DNA of 64,000 bases from Alkalibacterium sp034520745 (GCA_034520745.1 JAXHNF010000023.1:1-64000); one strand, 5' to 3'. Numbered from the stretch's first letter, positions 37,806 through 47,677 are shown. Notes: generated by a model not told the origin, from the sequence alone. Program-made: numbers and translations.

Positions 37806-39200
37806 TCATCTTGCCTGTTTTTCCAGATACGTTAAAAAGCTCTCTTTGTTTCTTTTGAATACCAGGTACAGCGCGATGAAGACCGCAACAGATACAGTGA
37901 TCAGATAAGCATTCTGACTCATGAAAACAAGAAACAGCAGACCGCCCAGCATATTCGTCAGTACGGTCAGACTGAAGATCAAGACGGCTCCTTCCGGCAG
38001 ATTCACGCCGACACTCAAAGCCACTTCAGTAAAGATCGGCGCGACAGCTGTGACCAGGTACAGACCGGCCACAAGATAAAGGGTACCGGAAATCAGTGAT
38101 TTAAAGATGTTGCCGTTCGATATGGAAACGATGACCTGCATCATATAAGGCAGAGCGACAAGATCCACCAGCGGCAGAGCCTGATTGCCCGGCAAGACGA
38201 TCGCCAGGATAATGATGATCGGGATCAGAAGCAGGCTCGTCAGGATCGTGGCCGGTTCGCCGTACCCGGCAGCATCGTTGATAGCCAGGTACCACACTCG
38301 CTTGTCGTCATTTTTCTGTGCCGAGCCTTTCGACGCATCTGTCAGCGTCCGCGTGGAAAACGCGGAAGCGAAAATGTCGGCGATTTTAGGAAAGACGGCC
38401 ATGACCGTGGCTGTGGCAATACCGACAGTAAAGGACTCGCCCCAGCCTTCCAGCGTATCCAGCCGCGTGACATTCCCGACCAGTCCTAAAAGCAGTCCCA
38501 GAATAAAGCCGATCGTTGTCGGTTCACCGAATGTACCCAGTCTTTTATGCAGCGTTTCCGTGTTCCATTTCACTTTATCTGCACCCAGTTTGTTCAGGAC
38601 ATGATTCACCACCACAGCTAAAGGAAAAGAGCCCGGCGCGTGCGAGGCGACGATCGTCGTTCGTGGATACCCGTAATACGTCGACCATCTCCTGGACAGT
38701 CCTTCAGCAAAAATCATGGTATACAAATTGATCAGGATCATCAGACCGATCGCCAGCCAGACATTCCCCGTCACCACGTACAGCATGGAACCCCAGAGCA
38801 TATAGGAATAATTGTTCCAGAGATCGGACGGGAAAAACACGTCCGTGAACTTGAAGACAAACAGCAGGACCTGCAAGAGCAGCCCGAGACCCAAAAATAT
38901 CATGCCGACCTGGGTCGAATACGCTACGATACTCGTCGTCTGCCAGCCAGTATCCAGTATATTCAAATTCACCCCTGTCGTCGCTACCATCCGCTGGACA
39001 ACGGGCGTCACGATCGGCGTGTATGCTCCGACCAGCAAGTTGAATCCCGTTAAGCCTATCCCCGCATTCAGAGCGGAACGGAAAGCTTTCTTGCCGGGCA
39101 CTTTCATTATCAGATTCAGGATAAATAAAACAACCGGAATGACAATAGCCGCACCGAAAGCGTCCATCACTAAGGCTATTGCGTTTAACAGTGTCTGCAT
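37806..39200 (-). CDS. PTS transporter subunit EIIC, galactitol (GatC) family
   Basis: An intact 464-residue polytopic membrane protein of the GatC family of sugar/polyol PTS permeases. Features: GAYTPIVTPVVQRMV, TTIVASHAPGSFPLAVVVNH and GEPTTIGFILG. GAGGTG precedes ATG 39200. No EIIA or EIIB gene lies next to it, so it must borrow phosphorelay partners from elsewhere or act as a plain transporter. It ends 67 nt before the esterase gene, so it may be co-transcribed with that cassette. Confidence 0.87.
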   Translation of the reverse strand: MQTLLNAIALVMDAFGAAIVIPVVLFILNLIMKVPGKKAFRSALNAGIGLTGFNLLVGAYTPIVTPVVQRMVATTGVNLNILDTGWQTTSIVAYSTQVGMIFLGLGLLLQVLLFVFKFTDVFFPSDLWNNYSYMLWGSMLYVVTGNVWLAIGLMILINLYTMIFAEGLSRRWSTYYGYPRTTIVASHAPGSFPLAVVVNHVLNKLGADKVKWNTETLHKRLGTFGEPTTIGFILGLLLGLVGNVTRLDTLEGWGESFTVGIATATVMAVFPKIADIFASAFSTRTLTDASKGSAQKNDDKRVWYLAINDAAGYGEPATILTSLLLIPIIIILAIVLPGNQALPLVDLVALPYMMQVIVSISNGNIFKSLISGTLYLVAGLYLVTAVAPIFTEVALSVGVNLPEGAVLIFSLTVLTNMLGGLLFLVFMSQNAYLITVSVAVFIALYLVFKRNKESFLTYLEKQAR

Positions 39201-39334
39201 TTTTTCACCTCTATGTATGTTAAAGACGTCCGTATTGACTGATCGTCTCTTATAATAATTATACCAGTATATTAGTCTAACTCCATTCTACATCAACTTT
39301 TCATTATAAAGAAGCCGTGCTGGGTAAATGGCAG

Positions 39335-39372
39335 TAAAAAAAGCAGCATTCCTGTGAAGGAACACTGCTTTT
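39335..39372 (-). terminator. Terminator of the MurNAc operon
   Basis: On the minus strand AAGCAGTGTTCC pairs with GGAATGCTGCTT around TTCACA, followed by TTTTTT. Confidence 0.85.
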
Positions 39373-39377
39373 GTTGT

Positions 39378-40418
39378 TCAGTTTGCCGGTACAAACATAA
39401 AGTTGTCGCCATTGTGCAGATTATCAAGCAGTATCAGATGCTTTTCATCCAGCCGGCCGATGACGTTGACACGCTCATCTTCTGGATAGTCTGCTTTCGT
39501 TATCTGGACTTCACCGGAGTAACGCTTATACCGTAAATTATCCATTGTCACGGATCCTCTGACTCTTTCGGTGGTACGGAACGGTTCGATGTGTTTACCG
39601 GGCTGAGCGTACTGTCTGGACTCCTGAACCCGGATCAGAGACCTGGGAGAGTCGGCACGCACGGTGAACGGCTGATCATAAAGGTAGCTTAGTTCATCTG
39701 GAAGAGCGACGGGGAGCCGGACCAGCTGATCTTTCCCGTACTGTAAAATAAGGTTCAGCTCAGCATCTGACATTTTAATGTCTCCTAAAAAGACATTGTC
39801 GATCTGATGCCGTTTGACCAGGTCGACCCACTGTCCATAAGGGGACACATAGCGGTGAGCTTCCAGTGTCGGCAAGCCTTCAAAAATCGGTCCGCGCTTC
39901 TCTTCGTCACCGGATATGAAAGCAAATACCTGACTGGACTTTTCTCTGATCTGTCTGTTCAATGATGAAAAGAAACCATCATCCAGTCCCGTTTCCGGTC
40001 TGGGATAAAAATTATGCATATAGGCATTGCCTGACTCTTTGATGGTCTGTTCAAGAATCGTCGAGGCGTTGAACGTAAAGCTCAAATCCGCTTTCTCTTC
40101 TCTCAACGCATCCAGATCAAAACCAAAATCGAGCCGCAGATTATCCAGATGCAGCCGTTTGGCTAATGATGAAAGCGACGCTTCTTCAAACCGTTCCAGT
40201 GTCAATGGCGAGACATCAGCCATGATCCAGAACCCCTTTTCATGAAGCCATGCACACATAGCTTCGACATCACTGACATAAGAATCCGTCACTTCCTCAC
40301 TCATGTGAAGCGAAGTAAAAACCGGTGTATTCTGATCCTTCATCTTTTCGAGAAATGGACGCTGCCGTTCAAATGCGGACACATAAACGGCAAATCCAAA
40401 TTTTTTAGATATTGGCAT
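39378..40418 (-). CDS. mupG: MupG-type 6-phospho-N-acetylmuramidase (DUF871, TIM barrel)
   Basis: An intact 346-residue cytoplasmic glycosidase cleaving GlcNAc-MurNAc-6-phosphate disaccharides. The pattern is DUF871: an N-terminal barrel start FGFAVYVSAFERQRPFLEKM, VFTSLHMSEE, FWIMADVSP, LRLDFGFD, FNASTILEQ and NFYPRPETGLD, then the cyclophilin-like C-terminal half. Its start overlaps the murP gene by 14 nt. The operon order murR-murQ-murP-mupG gives uptake, phosphorylation, cleavage and etherase steps of peptidoglycan recycling. Confidence 0.9.
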   Translation of the reverse strand: MPISKKFGFAVYVSAFERQRPFLEKMKDQNTPVFTSLHMSEEVTDSYVSDVEAMCAWLHEKGFWIMADVSPLTLERFEEASLSSLAKRLHLDNLRLDFGFDLDALREEKADLSFTFNASTILEQTIKESGNAYMHNFYPRPETGLDDGFFSSLNRQIREKSSQVFAFISGDEEKRGPIFEGLPTLEAHRYVSPYGQWVDLVKRHQIDNVFLGDIKMSDAELNLILQYGKDQLVRLPVALPDELSYLYDQPFTVRADSPRSLIRVQESRQYAQPGKHIEPFRTTERVRGSVTMDNLRYKRYSGEVQITKADYPEDERVNVIGRLDEKHLILLDNLHNGDNFMFVPAN

Positions 40419-41832
40419 TTCTTAAATCGTCCTCTTTAATAAATAGACGTGTAATGATGAATCCTCCAACATAAGAGATCAGTATTCCGATTGCGTAATG
40501 AATCATTCCATCTTGCATCAATGGAAGTGCGACCCAGCCAGATGGTCCCCAGGCATTGGCCATAACCCCCATCATCATGACATACGCGCCACCAAAACCT
40601 GCACCTAAACCGGCTGTGATGAATGGTTTACCTAAAGGCAATGTGACACCATAGATAAGAGGTTCACCAATTCCCAGGATACCCGCAGGCAATGCGCCTG
40701 AAATAACGCCTTTCATTCTTTCGTCGCCGACTTTTTTAGCGATCAGATAAATCGCAATAGCCGCTCCAACTTGTCCGGCACCAGCCATAGCTAATACTGG
40801 GAACAGTGATACGCCACCTAATGCTTCAAGTTGAATGGCATAGATCGGGATCAAACCGTGATGCAGGCCAACCAATACCATTGGCAGGAAGACTGCAGCT
40901 AGAATATAGCCAGATAAAATACTTATAAATGTATTTTCAGAACCGATGATCAGGCTTAATCCGCGTACCAGCCAATCAGACAGGAAGCCTGAAACCGGCA
41001 TGATGATAAAGACAAAGATCAATGTCGTAATGAGTAATGTCACGATCGGTGTGACCATCAAGTCCAGCACATCCGGAGTACGTTTTCGTACAGCTTTTTC
41101 TATCTTCGCCAGGATGAATACACCGAAGATAACACCGATGATCCCGCCTTTACCTGTTGTCAGGATAGAATTCAGCGGCTGTTCTGCGTCGTATAAACCT
41201 ACCAGCGTAGACAAATCGATCAGCGGTGCCGCAATGGACATGGCCCCGATCATCCCACCTAAAGCTTCTGTTGCACCAAAGCGTTTGGCGGCATTCACAC
41301 CGGTAAAGATGGCAAAGTAGCCGAGGAATGAATTACCGATCAGAGCAAAGGTGATGCGGATACCTTCCCAGACATCGCCACTTATCGTTCCTTCACCGAT
41401 CATCGTTCCGAGAAGACCACTTAACCCCTGGAAGATACCGGCAGCGATAATAGCAGGGATCATTGGAATAAAGATATTGGCGATCGTCGCTAAAGCCTGT
41501 TTGAATTTGCTTTGCTTCTGGTCTCCTTTGATCTGCTCTTTATTTTCCTGCCAGTTACTGGAGCCGCCGGACGATTCCTGAATATTATATTTTTCAACCA
41601 GCAGATCGTTGACTTTTTTGGCTGTTCCCGGTCCGACGATAACCTGATAAGTATCGGCATCGTTGACACCCATGACACCTTCTGTGTTTTTCAGTGTTTC
41701 TTCATCGATCTTACTTTTATCCTTGACGTTCATTCTTAAACGTGTCATACAGTTAGTGGATGAGGCAATATTATCAGGTCCACCGACTGCATCGACGATA
41801 TCCTTGACTAATTTTTCATTATTTTTAACCAT
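40405..41832 (-). CDS. murP: PTS EIIBC component for N-acetylmuramic acid (MurP type)
   Basis: 475 residues, intact. EIIB domain (1-85) with the phosphorylated Cys in SSTNCMTRLRM and IVGPGTAKKVND, a linker of about 30 residues, then the EIIC domain of the glucose/sucrose superfamily (GLHHGLIPIYAIQLEALGG, GEPLIYGVTLPLGKPF). It imports MurNAc or its disaccharide with phosphorylation at C6. There is no EIIA domain, so it uses a general EIIA. Sugar specificity is inferred from the operon. Confidence 0.9.
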   Translation of the reverse strand: MVKNNEKLVKDIVDAVGGPDNIASSTNCMTRLRMNVKDKSKIDEETLKNTEGVMGVNDADTYQVIVGPGTAKKVNDLLVEKYNIQESSGGSSNWQENKEQIKGDQKQSKFKQALATIANIFIPMIPAIIAAGIFQGLSGLLGTMIGEGTISGDVWEGIRITFALIGNSFLGYFAIFTGVNAAKRFGATEALGGMIGAMSIAAPLIDLSTLVGLYDAEQPLNSILTTGKGGIIGVIFGVFILAKIEKAVRKRTPDVLDLMVTPIVTLLITTLIFVFIIMPVSGFLSDWLVRGLSLIIGSENTFISILSGYILAAVFLPMVLVGLHHGLIPIYAIQLEALGGVSLFPVLAMAGAGQVGAAIAIYLIAKKVGDERMKGVISGALPAGILGIGEPLIYGVTLPLGKPFITAGLGAGFGGAYVMMMGVMANAWGPSGWVALPLMQDGMIHYAIGILISYVGGFIITRLFIKEDDLRNANI

Positions 41833-41862
41833 CTTTGTTGCTCCTTTTCAATAGTTTTACGC

Positions 41863-42752
41863 TTAAAGCGCTTTTCTTACATGGCCTTCAGATTCTTCCA
41901 ACTTTTTAACGGCAGCCTCTTTATCGATATCTAATAAAATCATAATAATGGCAACTTTGACAATACCGTCACTCTCAGCTAAAGCTTTCTTAGCTGTTTC
42001 TCTTTCTGCATCCGTTGCTTTCATGACGATGTTTTCTGCTCGAGAAACAAGTTTTTCATTTGTTGGTTGAACATCGACCATCAGGTTTTTATAAACTTTA
42101 CCAATACCCACCATTGATAAAGTGGATAACATATTTAAAATCATTTTCTGTGCAGACCCTGCTTTCAGTCGGGTCGAGCCTGTCAGCACTTCCGGTCCGG
42201 GCACTGCCTCTATCGCAATTTTTGCTGATTGACCGATTTTACTGTCTTTGTTGCATGCGACGGCAATGGTTGGCACGTTCAGTTCGTTGGCATAATTCAG
42301 TGCGCCTATAACATATGGCGTACGTCCGCTTGCAGCCAAACCGACGACCACATCATTTTCGTTTAAATCAAGCTTGATCAAATCTTCTTTTCCTAATTCC
42401 TGACTATCTTCTGAACCTTCGATCGCTTCAGTGAAGGCTCTTTCACCACCTGCTATCAATCCTACAACTCTCTCTTTTGGTGTCCCGAATGTCGGTGGAC
42501 ACTCAGACGCATCAAGAACACCCAGACGCCCGCTTGTTCCGGCGCCTGTATAAATCAATCTCCCCCCTTTCTCAACTGTTCGATGATACTATGGATGGCG
42601 CTTTCAATTTCTGGAATCACCTCCTCAATTGCTTCAGCAACCTTTTTATCCTCATTATTCATGACCGTCAGAGCTTCCTTGATGCTCATCTGATCCAGAT
42701 CCATTGTATCCGGATTCTGTTTTTCTGTTTCCATCTTTCCTAGGTCTACCAT
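41863..42752 (-). CDS. murQ: N-acetylmuramic acid 6-phosphate etherase (frameshifted)
   Basis: Removes D-lactate from MurNAc-6-P to give GlcNAc-6-P. The SIS-domain block IYTGAGTSGRLGVLDASECPPTFG is near 42500, and VVGLAASGRTPYVIGAL and GSTRLKAGSAQKMILNMLST follow, all diagnostic of MurQ. A single missing base near 42557 separates the first 65 residues from the rest; RKGG and RLIYTG join perfectly. Its start overlaps the murR stop. Length about 297, as expected. Confidence 0.92.
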
Positions 42753-43597
42753 CAGTCCCGCTCCTTCTTGATCTGTGTTTTTTCAAGGATTTCTATAGAC
42801 TCCTCGTACATTTTATTGATATAACTGGTGAATAAAATATCGATGATATTCAGTTGTGAAATACGCGATGACATGGCACCGCTTCGGAAACTGAATTCGT
42901 TCGACGCCACATAAATGGCATGATCCGCCAGCTGATTGATCGGTGATTCATCTGTTTTTGTAATGGAAATGATCGTTGCTCCATTTTCCTTTGCCACTTC
43001 GGCGCAGGTGATCATCTCTTCCGTCTGACCGGAATACGAAATCACCAGGGCCACATCCCGCTCGCTCATATTTTTCGCCATAAGCAGCTGGGTATGCCAG
43101 TCTTCGCTGACATAGGACATTTTATTGATCCGTGTAAATTTAAGCTGGGCATCTTTCGCGACGATCAGCGAGGCACCCATGCCGAAAATCGTCAGTTTTT
43201 CGCAGTCGAACAGCTTATTGACACAGGTTTTTATTGTATCCGTGTCGATCAGTTTCTCGGTTTCCTCCAGTGACAGGATATTTTTATGCGTCACCTTGTT
43301 AATGATCTCTTCGATCTCATCCGTCCGCGTCAGTTCGGCAATATGCTTTTCCTTGTAGTTGGACCGGACAGCCTGTTCGTAGATGAGGTCCTTGATAAAT
43401 TCTTTGAAACCCGTGTATCCATTCTTTTTACAGAGACGAATGATCGTGGAAGGGGATGAGAACGTCTTCTCAGCTAGATCGTAAATCGTCATCTGACTCG
43501 TTTCTTCCGTGTTCTTTAAAATATAATCGATGATCGCAACTTCAGTTGGACTAGCATCTTTCTTATACTCTTTTAATTTTATAGTAGCTATAGCCAT
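42752..43597 (-). CDS. murR: RpiR family transcriptional regulator (MurR)
   Basis: An intact 281-residue regulator. An N-terminal HTH_6 domain (TIYDLAEKTFSSPSTIIRLCKKNGYTGFKEF) is followed by a SIS domain (FGMGASLIVAKDAQLKF, ALVISYSGQTEEMI) that would bind a sugar phosphate such as MurNAc-6-P. GAGGGAG precedes ATG 43597. It is the first gene of the MurNAc operon and probably controls it. Confidence 0.9.
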   Translation of the reverse strand: MAIATIKLKEYKKDASPTEVAIIDYILKNTEETSQMTIYDLAEKTFSSPSTIIRLCKKNGYTGFKEFIKDLIYEQAVRSNYKEKHIAELTRTDEIEEIINKVTHKNILSLEETEKLIDTDTIKTCVNKLFDCEKLTIFGMGASLIVAKDAQLKFTRINKMSYVSEDWHTQLLMAKNMSERDVALVISYSGQTEEMITCAEVAKENGATIISITKTDESPINQLADHAIYVASNEFSFRSGAMSSRISQLNIIDILFTSYINKMYEESIEILEKTQIKKERD

Positions 43598-44356
43598 AAT
43601 TTATCTCCCTCTTCATTCTTATCTTAACAGTATAAAACTTAGTGTCAATGAAACGCTTACTTTGAGGAACTAAGTACCATTAATTGATTAATAATGCATG
43701 AATACGCTTATATTTATGAAACAAAACACGCATTATTTATTGTATACTAAACGATCACCCATAGATATTAGAAAAAAGTCAAATCTGTTTCACAGCGACT
43801 ACTAGATCATTTCTATTGTGTGTCCATCTTTCAAAACTTTAACGAAACTAAAAGGAACTTCCGCCAGACAGCGAAAGTTCCTTTTAGTTCGTAATGCTTT
43901 TTCCTTATCCGCCTTCTTCAGTCGCCCATACTGAACGGGAAATGTGTCGTCCTTGAAGGGATTGAAATACTATAAGATGCACTCACTGATTCATTCTCCC
44001 TGAGTTTACTCTATACTCCGATCATTCTATGAACTCGACTTTAGAGGAGCGCCAGGTTATGCTTACAGGTCCCCAGTAATTGAAACTGGAATCAAAATGT
44101 ATGGTGAGCTGCAACTATAAGGGCCCTATAATGAAGACTCAGTCAGTTTTGTTCTCTGGGTGATCATTATAGGCGGTCATTAATACAAACTCGCGCATTT
44201 TTTTACCAGGAGTAACGACTAGCGCCCCCCTATACTGCAGACCCAATCTACACTGTTCATCCAGTTTGGGTTATTATTTTCGAGTTCTATCAGCTCAAAA
44301 CGTTCAAACCACTGAGTCCAGACTAAATGACGCTTTCATCCGTTTCAGACCATTAT
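43598..44356. other. Long intergenic region with a strong hairpin and a decayed coding remnant
   Basis: 43846-43889 is a perfect 15-bp stem (AACTAAAAGGAACTT with its complement) and looks like a terminator without an adjacent gene end. Between about 43990 and 44340 the minus strand shows coding-like runs in different frames, such as VVTPGKKMREFVLMTAYNDH-like and SSFNYWGPVSITWRSS-like stretches. This suggests a broken small gene I cannot identify. The murR promoter should lie in the AT-rich part near 43680-43760. Confidence 0.4.
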
Positions 44357-44388
44357 AAAAAAAGCAGGCACTCATCAGAGTGCCTGCT
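44357..44388 (-). terminator. Terminator of the osmC gene
   Basis: GCAGGCACTC pairs with GAGTGCCTGC around ATCA (stem in either strand), with a T-run on the minus-strand side. Confidence 0.9.
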
Positions 44389-44405
44389 CATAATCTCTTA
44401 TTGTA

Positions 44406-44849
44406 TTATGCTTTGACCCAGTTGTCGTTCATTTTTACGCCGGCAGCTTTAAACAGCGTGTATATCGGGCAGCGGGCTTCGACTTGTTCTTTGAGAGCCT
44501 GGATGCGTTCAGCGGAATCTGTCGTATCCACTTTGACATTGATCGTTACTTCTTCAAAATAAGGCTAAACAGAAGCGTCACCCATGAAGCCTCGGGGGTC
44601 GAAACTGCCTGAGACGTTGATCGACAGTCCCTTCAAATCAAAGCCCATCTCTCTTGCGGCCATGTTAGCTGTCACGTTCTCGCAGGAAACAAGAGCGGCC
44701 AGTGCTGTCTGCATCGGATTAGGTCCTGTATCTTTTCCGCCCAGTTTTTCGGACTCATCCAAAACCAGTTCATGTTTACCTGCCTTGGCCGTTAAAGCAA
44801 ATCCGTCGCTTTCCGCATTCACCGCAAATTTCATTTTATTGTTCATCAT
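44406..44849 (-). CDS. OsmC/Ohr family hydroperoxide reductase-like protein (frameshifted)
   Basis: About 147 residues. ATG 44849 is chosen because GAAGGG lies at a proper distance; the longer open frame starts without a ribosome site. Features: GGKDTGPNPMQTALAALVSC with the first Cys, GFDLKGLSINVSG, and, after a frame break near 44566, VEARCPIYTLFKAAGV with the second Cys. These are the YhfA-like OsmC residues that reduce organic hydroperoxides with thiols. It lies divergently next to the H2O2-producing pyruvate oxidase gene. Confidence 0.85.
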
Positions 44850-44898
44850 CTCAATCATCCCTTCTTTTTCTTTGTTTATTTTATCATTTATTCTACTA

Positions 44899-44959
44899 TT
44901 AATATATAAGTACAAATAGTAAGTCAATGAAAATTTTGTAAACTTTTATACAAAATTTT
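44899..44959 (-). promoter_or_regulatory. osmC promoter with an upstream 11-bp perfect dyad
   Basis: AAAATTTTGTA (44930-44940) and its exact complement TACAAAATTTT (44949-44959) are separated by 8 bp. TTGACT (44922-44927, minus strand) follows directly, with TATTAA or TATATT downstream. The position suggests a regulator site affecting osmC and perhaps the divergent spxB gene. Confidence 0.6.
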
Positions 44960-45128
44960 CAGGCCAGATATCCTTCCACTGTCTCTCCGATGCTGCAGAA
45001 GCACTTACAATTGAATGATACATAAGAAGTGGTAAAATTAAATTTAATAAACTCTTGCATTAAACCACTGACAATTTGAGCTGACTGTCAGATAAAGATA
45101 GAGCTGATTTTGAAAGGATGAAAATACC

Positions 45129-46920
45129 ATGAGTGAACAAAATAAAAAAATCGAAGTTGCCGTTGCGGCCGTCAAGATAATGGAAAGCTGGGGCATCAAG
45201 CATGTCTACGGATTACCGGCGGGGTCTTTGAACTCCTGGATGGACGCTTTGAACAAAGAAAAAGAACACATCCAGTTTATTCAGGTCCGCCATGAAGAAA
45301 TCGGTGCGCTGGCAGCCTCCATGCACGCAAAGTTCACCGGACACATCGGTGTGGCACTAGGATCCGGCGGCCCGGGAGCCACACATCTGATGAACGGCTT
45401 GTACGATGCTCGGGAAGACGGCGTACCTGTTCTCGCGATCGTGGGCCAGCGCCCGGAAAACGAAATCAACATGGACGGCTTCCAGGAAATGAATCACAAT
45501 CCCGTTTTCGCAGATGTCGCAATCTACAACCGGCGGGCAGCCTACGCCGAGCAGCTGCCTAAACTGATCGATGAAGCCATCCGGACAGCGATAACAGAGA
45601 GAGGTGTGGCCGTTGTGGAAGTCCCTGTAGACTACGGCTGGGTGGAAATCGATGAGGACGCCTGGTATTCTTCAGCCGATGCCTACCGCACCCCACCCGC
45701 ACCCAATTTAGACGAAGATGAAATCGATGAAGCTGTAAAGCTTCTTGAAAAGGCTGAACGCCCTGTCATATACGCCGGTATCGGGACACGGGGCAGCGGA
45801 GAAGCCGTGATGGCGTTGTCAAAGAAACTCAAAGCGCCCGTAGCCGTCACCGGCATCAACTATGATACCTTCCCGGATGACTTCGAAGCCTTTCTCGGAT
45901 CGGCCAACCGTGTCGCGAGAAAGCCGGCGGTCGAAGTATTTGAAGAAGCGGATGTCGTACTCTTTGCCGGAAGCAATTATCCTTTCGCTGAGATCACCGG
46001 AGTATTCGATAACGTCAAAAAATTCATCCAAATCGACATCGATCCGCATAAATTGGGCAAGCGCCATCAGGCCGACGTGGCCATTTTAGGCGACGCCGGA
46101 GAAGCGATGCGTAAAATCATGGAAAAGCTGCCGGAGAAGGACGAAACGCCATGGTACCGAGCCAATCTCCGAAACATCAGCAACTGGAAGACTTATACAG
46201 ACAAGCTGGAACAGAAAACGGAAGGTGAACTGCAGAGCTATCAGGCCTATCATGTCATCAATCAGCTGGCTGATGAGGATGCACTGTACTCGGTCGATGT
46301 GGGGAATACCACTCAAACCTCTGTCCGTCACCTGCACATGACACCGAAAAACATGTGGCGCACCTCGGGCGTGTTTGCGACCATGGGCAGCGGGCTTCCA
46401 GGGGCTCTCTCAGCCAAAGCCGACTTTCCAAGCCGTCAGGTCTGGAACCTGACGGGAGACGGCGCTTTTGCCATGGGGATGCATGACGTGATCACCTTCA
46501 TCCAGTACGGCCTGCCGAGCATCCATGTCGTCTTCACTAATGCGGAATATGCCTTCATCAAGGCTGAGCAGGAAGACACCAATCACGCCTACTTCGGCGT
46601 GGAGTTTCAGGATGTCGACTATGCCAGAATCGCCGAGGCCCAGGGTGCAGTCGGCTATACAGTGACACAGATCAGCGAGCTGCAGGATACGTTCACTAAA
46701 GCTGTAGCAGATGAAAAAGACCGGACATACTGTGGTGATCGATGTGAAGATCTCCAACGACCGGCCGATCCCGGTGGAGGCACTGAAACTGGACACACAG
46801 CGTTACTCAGAAGAAGAAGTCAGAGCATTCAGAGAACGGTATGAAGCGGAAGAACTTGAGCCTTTCAGATATTTCCTGGAAAAAGAAGGCCTTCACTCCC
46901 ATTCAGACAGACAAAACTGA
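45129..46920 (+). CDS. spxB: Pyruvate oxidase (one frameshift near the C-terminus)
   Basis: A TPP/FAD/Mg enzyme converting pyruvate, phosphate and O2 to acetyl phosphate, CO2 and H2O2. About 596 residues. Blocks: VYGLPAGSLNSWMDAL, QVRHEEIGALAA with the TPP-activating Glu, GPGATHLMNGLYDA, then the FAD domain and the TPP site GDGAFAMGMHDVITF. One extra G near 46725 shifts the last 65 residues; TGHTVVIDVKISNDRPIPVE restores it. ATG 45129 follows AAAGGATG. The gene sits between osmC and msrA, both protective against the peroxide it makes. Confidence 0.93.
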
Positions 46921-46978
46921 TTTTTATGCAAGAGTATAACTAATCTATGACTAATGTCACCATAAAGGAGAATGCATA

Positions 46979-47629
46979 ATGCTCAATCTGAATCGACGGG
47001 CTCAGAAACTGGAAAAAGCCACTTTCGGTATGGGCTGCTTCTGGGGACCGGACAGCCAGTTCGGCCAGTACCCCGGCGTCATCCGTACCCGCACCGGTTT
47101 TTCCGGCGGCACAACGGCCGACCCTTCATATAGAAGTATCGGCGACCACACCGAAATGCTCCAGATCGAATTTGATTCTTCGATCATTTCGTACAAAGAA
47201 ATCCTTCAGCTGTTCTGGGACAGTCATGATGCTGCAAAAGACCGGGGGTATAAAGGCCGTCAGTATCTTTCTCTACTGATCGTGCATTCCCTCGAACAGC
47301 TGGAAACGGCCGAACAGGTCAAACACGAATGGGAAAAGCAGCACGGGAAAAAGATTGAAACTGAGCTCCTCTTTGACCACCCTTTTTACCCGGCTGAAGA
47401 ACACCACCAGAAGTATCACCTCAAGCGTTTCCTCAAAGCAATGGCATCTGTTCTCCCCTTGTTCAGCGATCATACAAGTTTCGCTGATTCGACCATTGCG
47501 GCCCGGTTAAACGGCTTTGTCCGTGAATATGGCCGACTGCCGGACATCAAAAAGGAACTCTCCGACTGGCGGCTCAGCGAGGAGGAAGAGAAAATAATCC
47601 GGGAGATGCTCGAGCAGATCAAATGGTAA
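46979..47629 (+). CDS. msrA: Peptide-methionine (S)-S-oxide reductase
   Basis: An intact 216-residue repair enzyme. The active site is GMGCFWGPDSQFG; conserved TGFSGGTTADPSYRSIGDHTE and FWDSHDA follow. AAAGGAG precedes ATG 46979. It has about 40 more residues at the C-terminus than minimal MsrA. It lies 58 nt after spxB, so it is probably co-transcribed and repairs methionine oxidised by SpxB-derived H2O2. Confidence 0.9.
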   Translation: MLNLNRRAQKLEKATFGMGCFWGPDSQFGQYPGVIRTRTGFSGGTTADPSYRSIGDHTEMLQIEFDSSIISYKEILQLFWDSHDAAKDRGYKGRQYLSLLIVHSLEQLETAEQVKHEWEKQHGKKIETELLFDHPFYPAEEHHQKYHLKRFLKAMASVLPLFSDHTSFADSTIAARLNGFVREYGRLPDIKKELSDWRLSEEEEKIIREMLEQIKW

Positions 47630-47650
47630 GTTTGTTAACTCTTAAAATAA

Positions 47651-47666
47651 AGTTTCACGTGAAACA
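47651..47666. other. parS-like ParB binding site
   Basis: AGTTTCACGTGAAACA contains the full 14-bp palindromic core GTTTCACGTGAAAC and differs from the consensus TGTTTCACGTGAAACA only in the first base. It lies in the short gap between the msrA stop and the shared terminator. Confidence 0.75.
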
Positions 47667-47677
47667 TAGAGCTGAAT

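Noticed and set aside
43649..43660. cre (CcpA) site upstream of murR, TGAAACGCTTAC
   Set aside because: It is two bases shorter than the 14-bp cre consensus, with the variable position missing in each half. It might be a damaged site but cannot be claimed.
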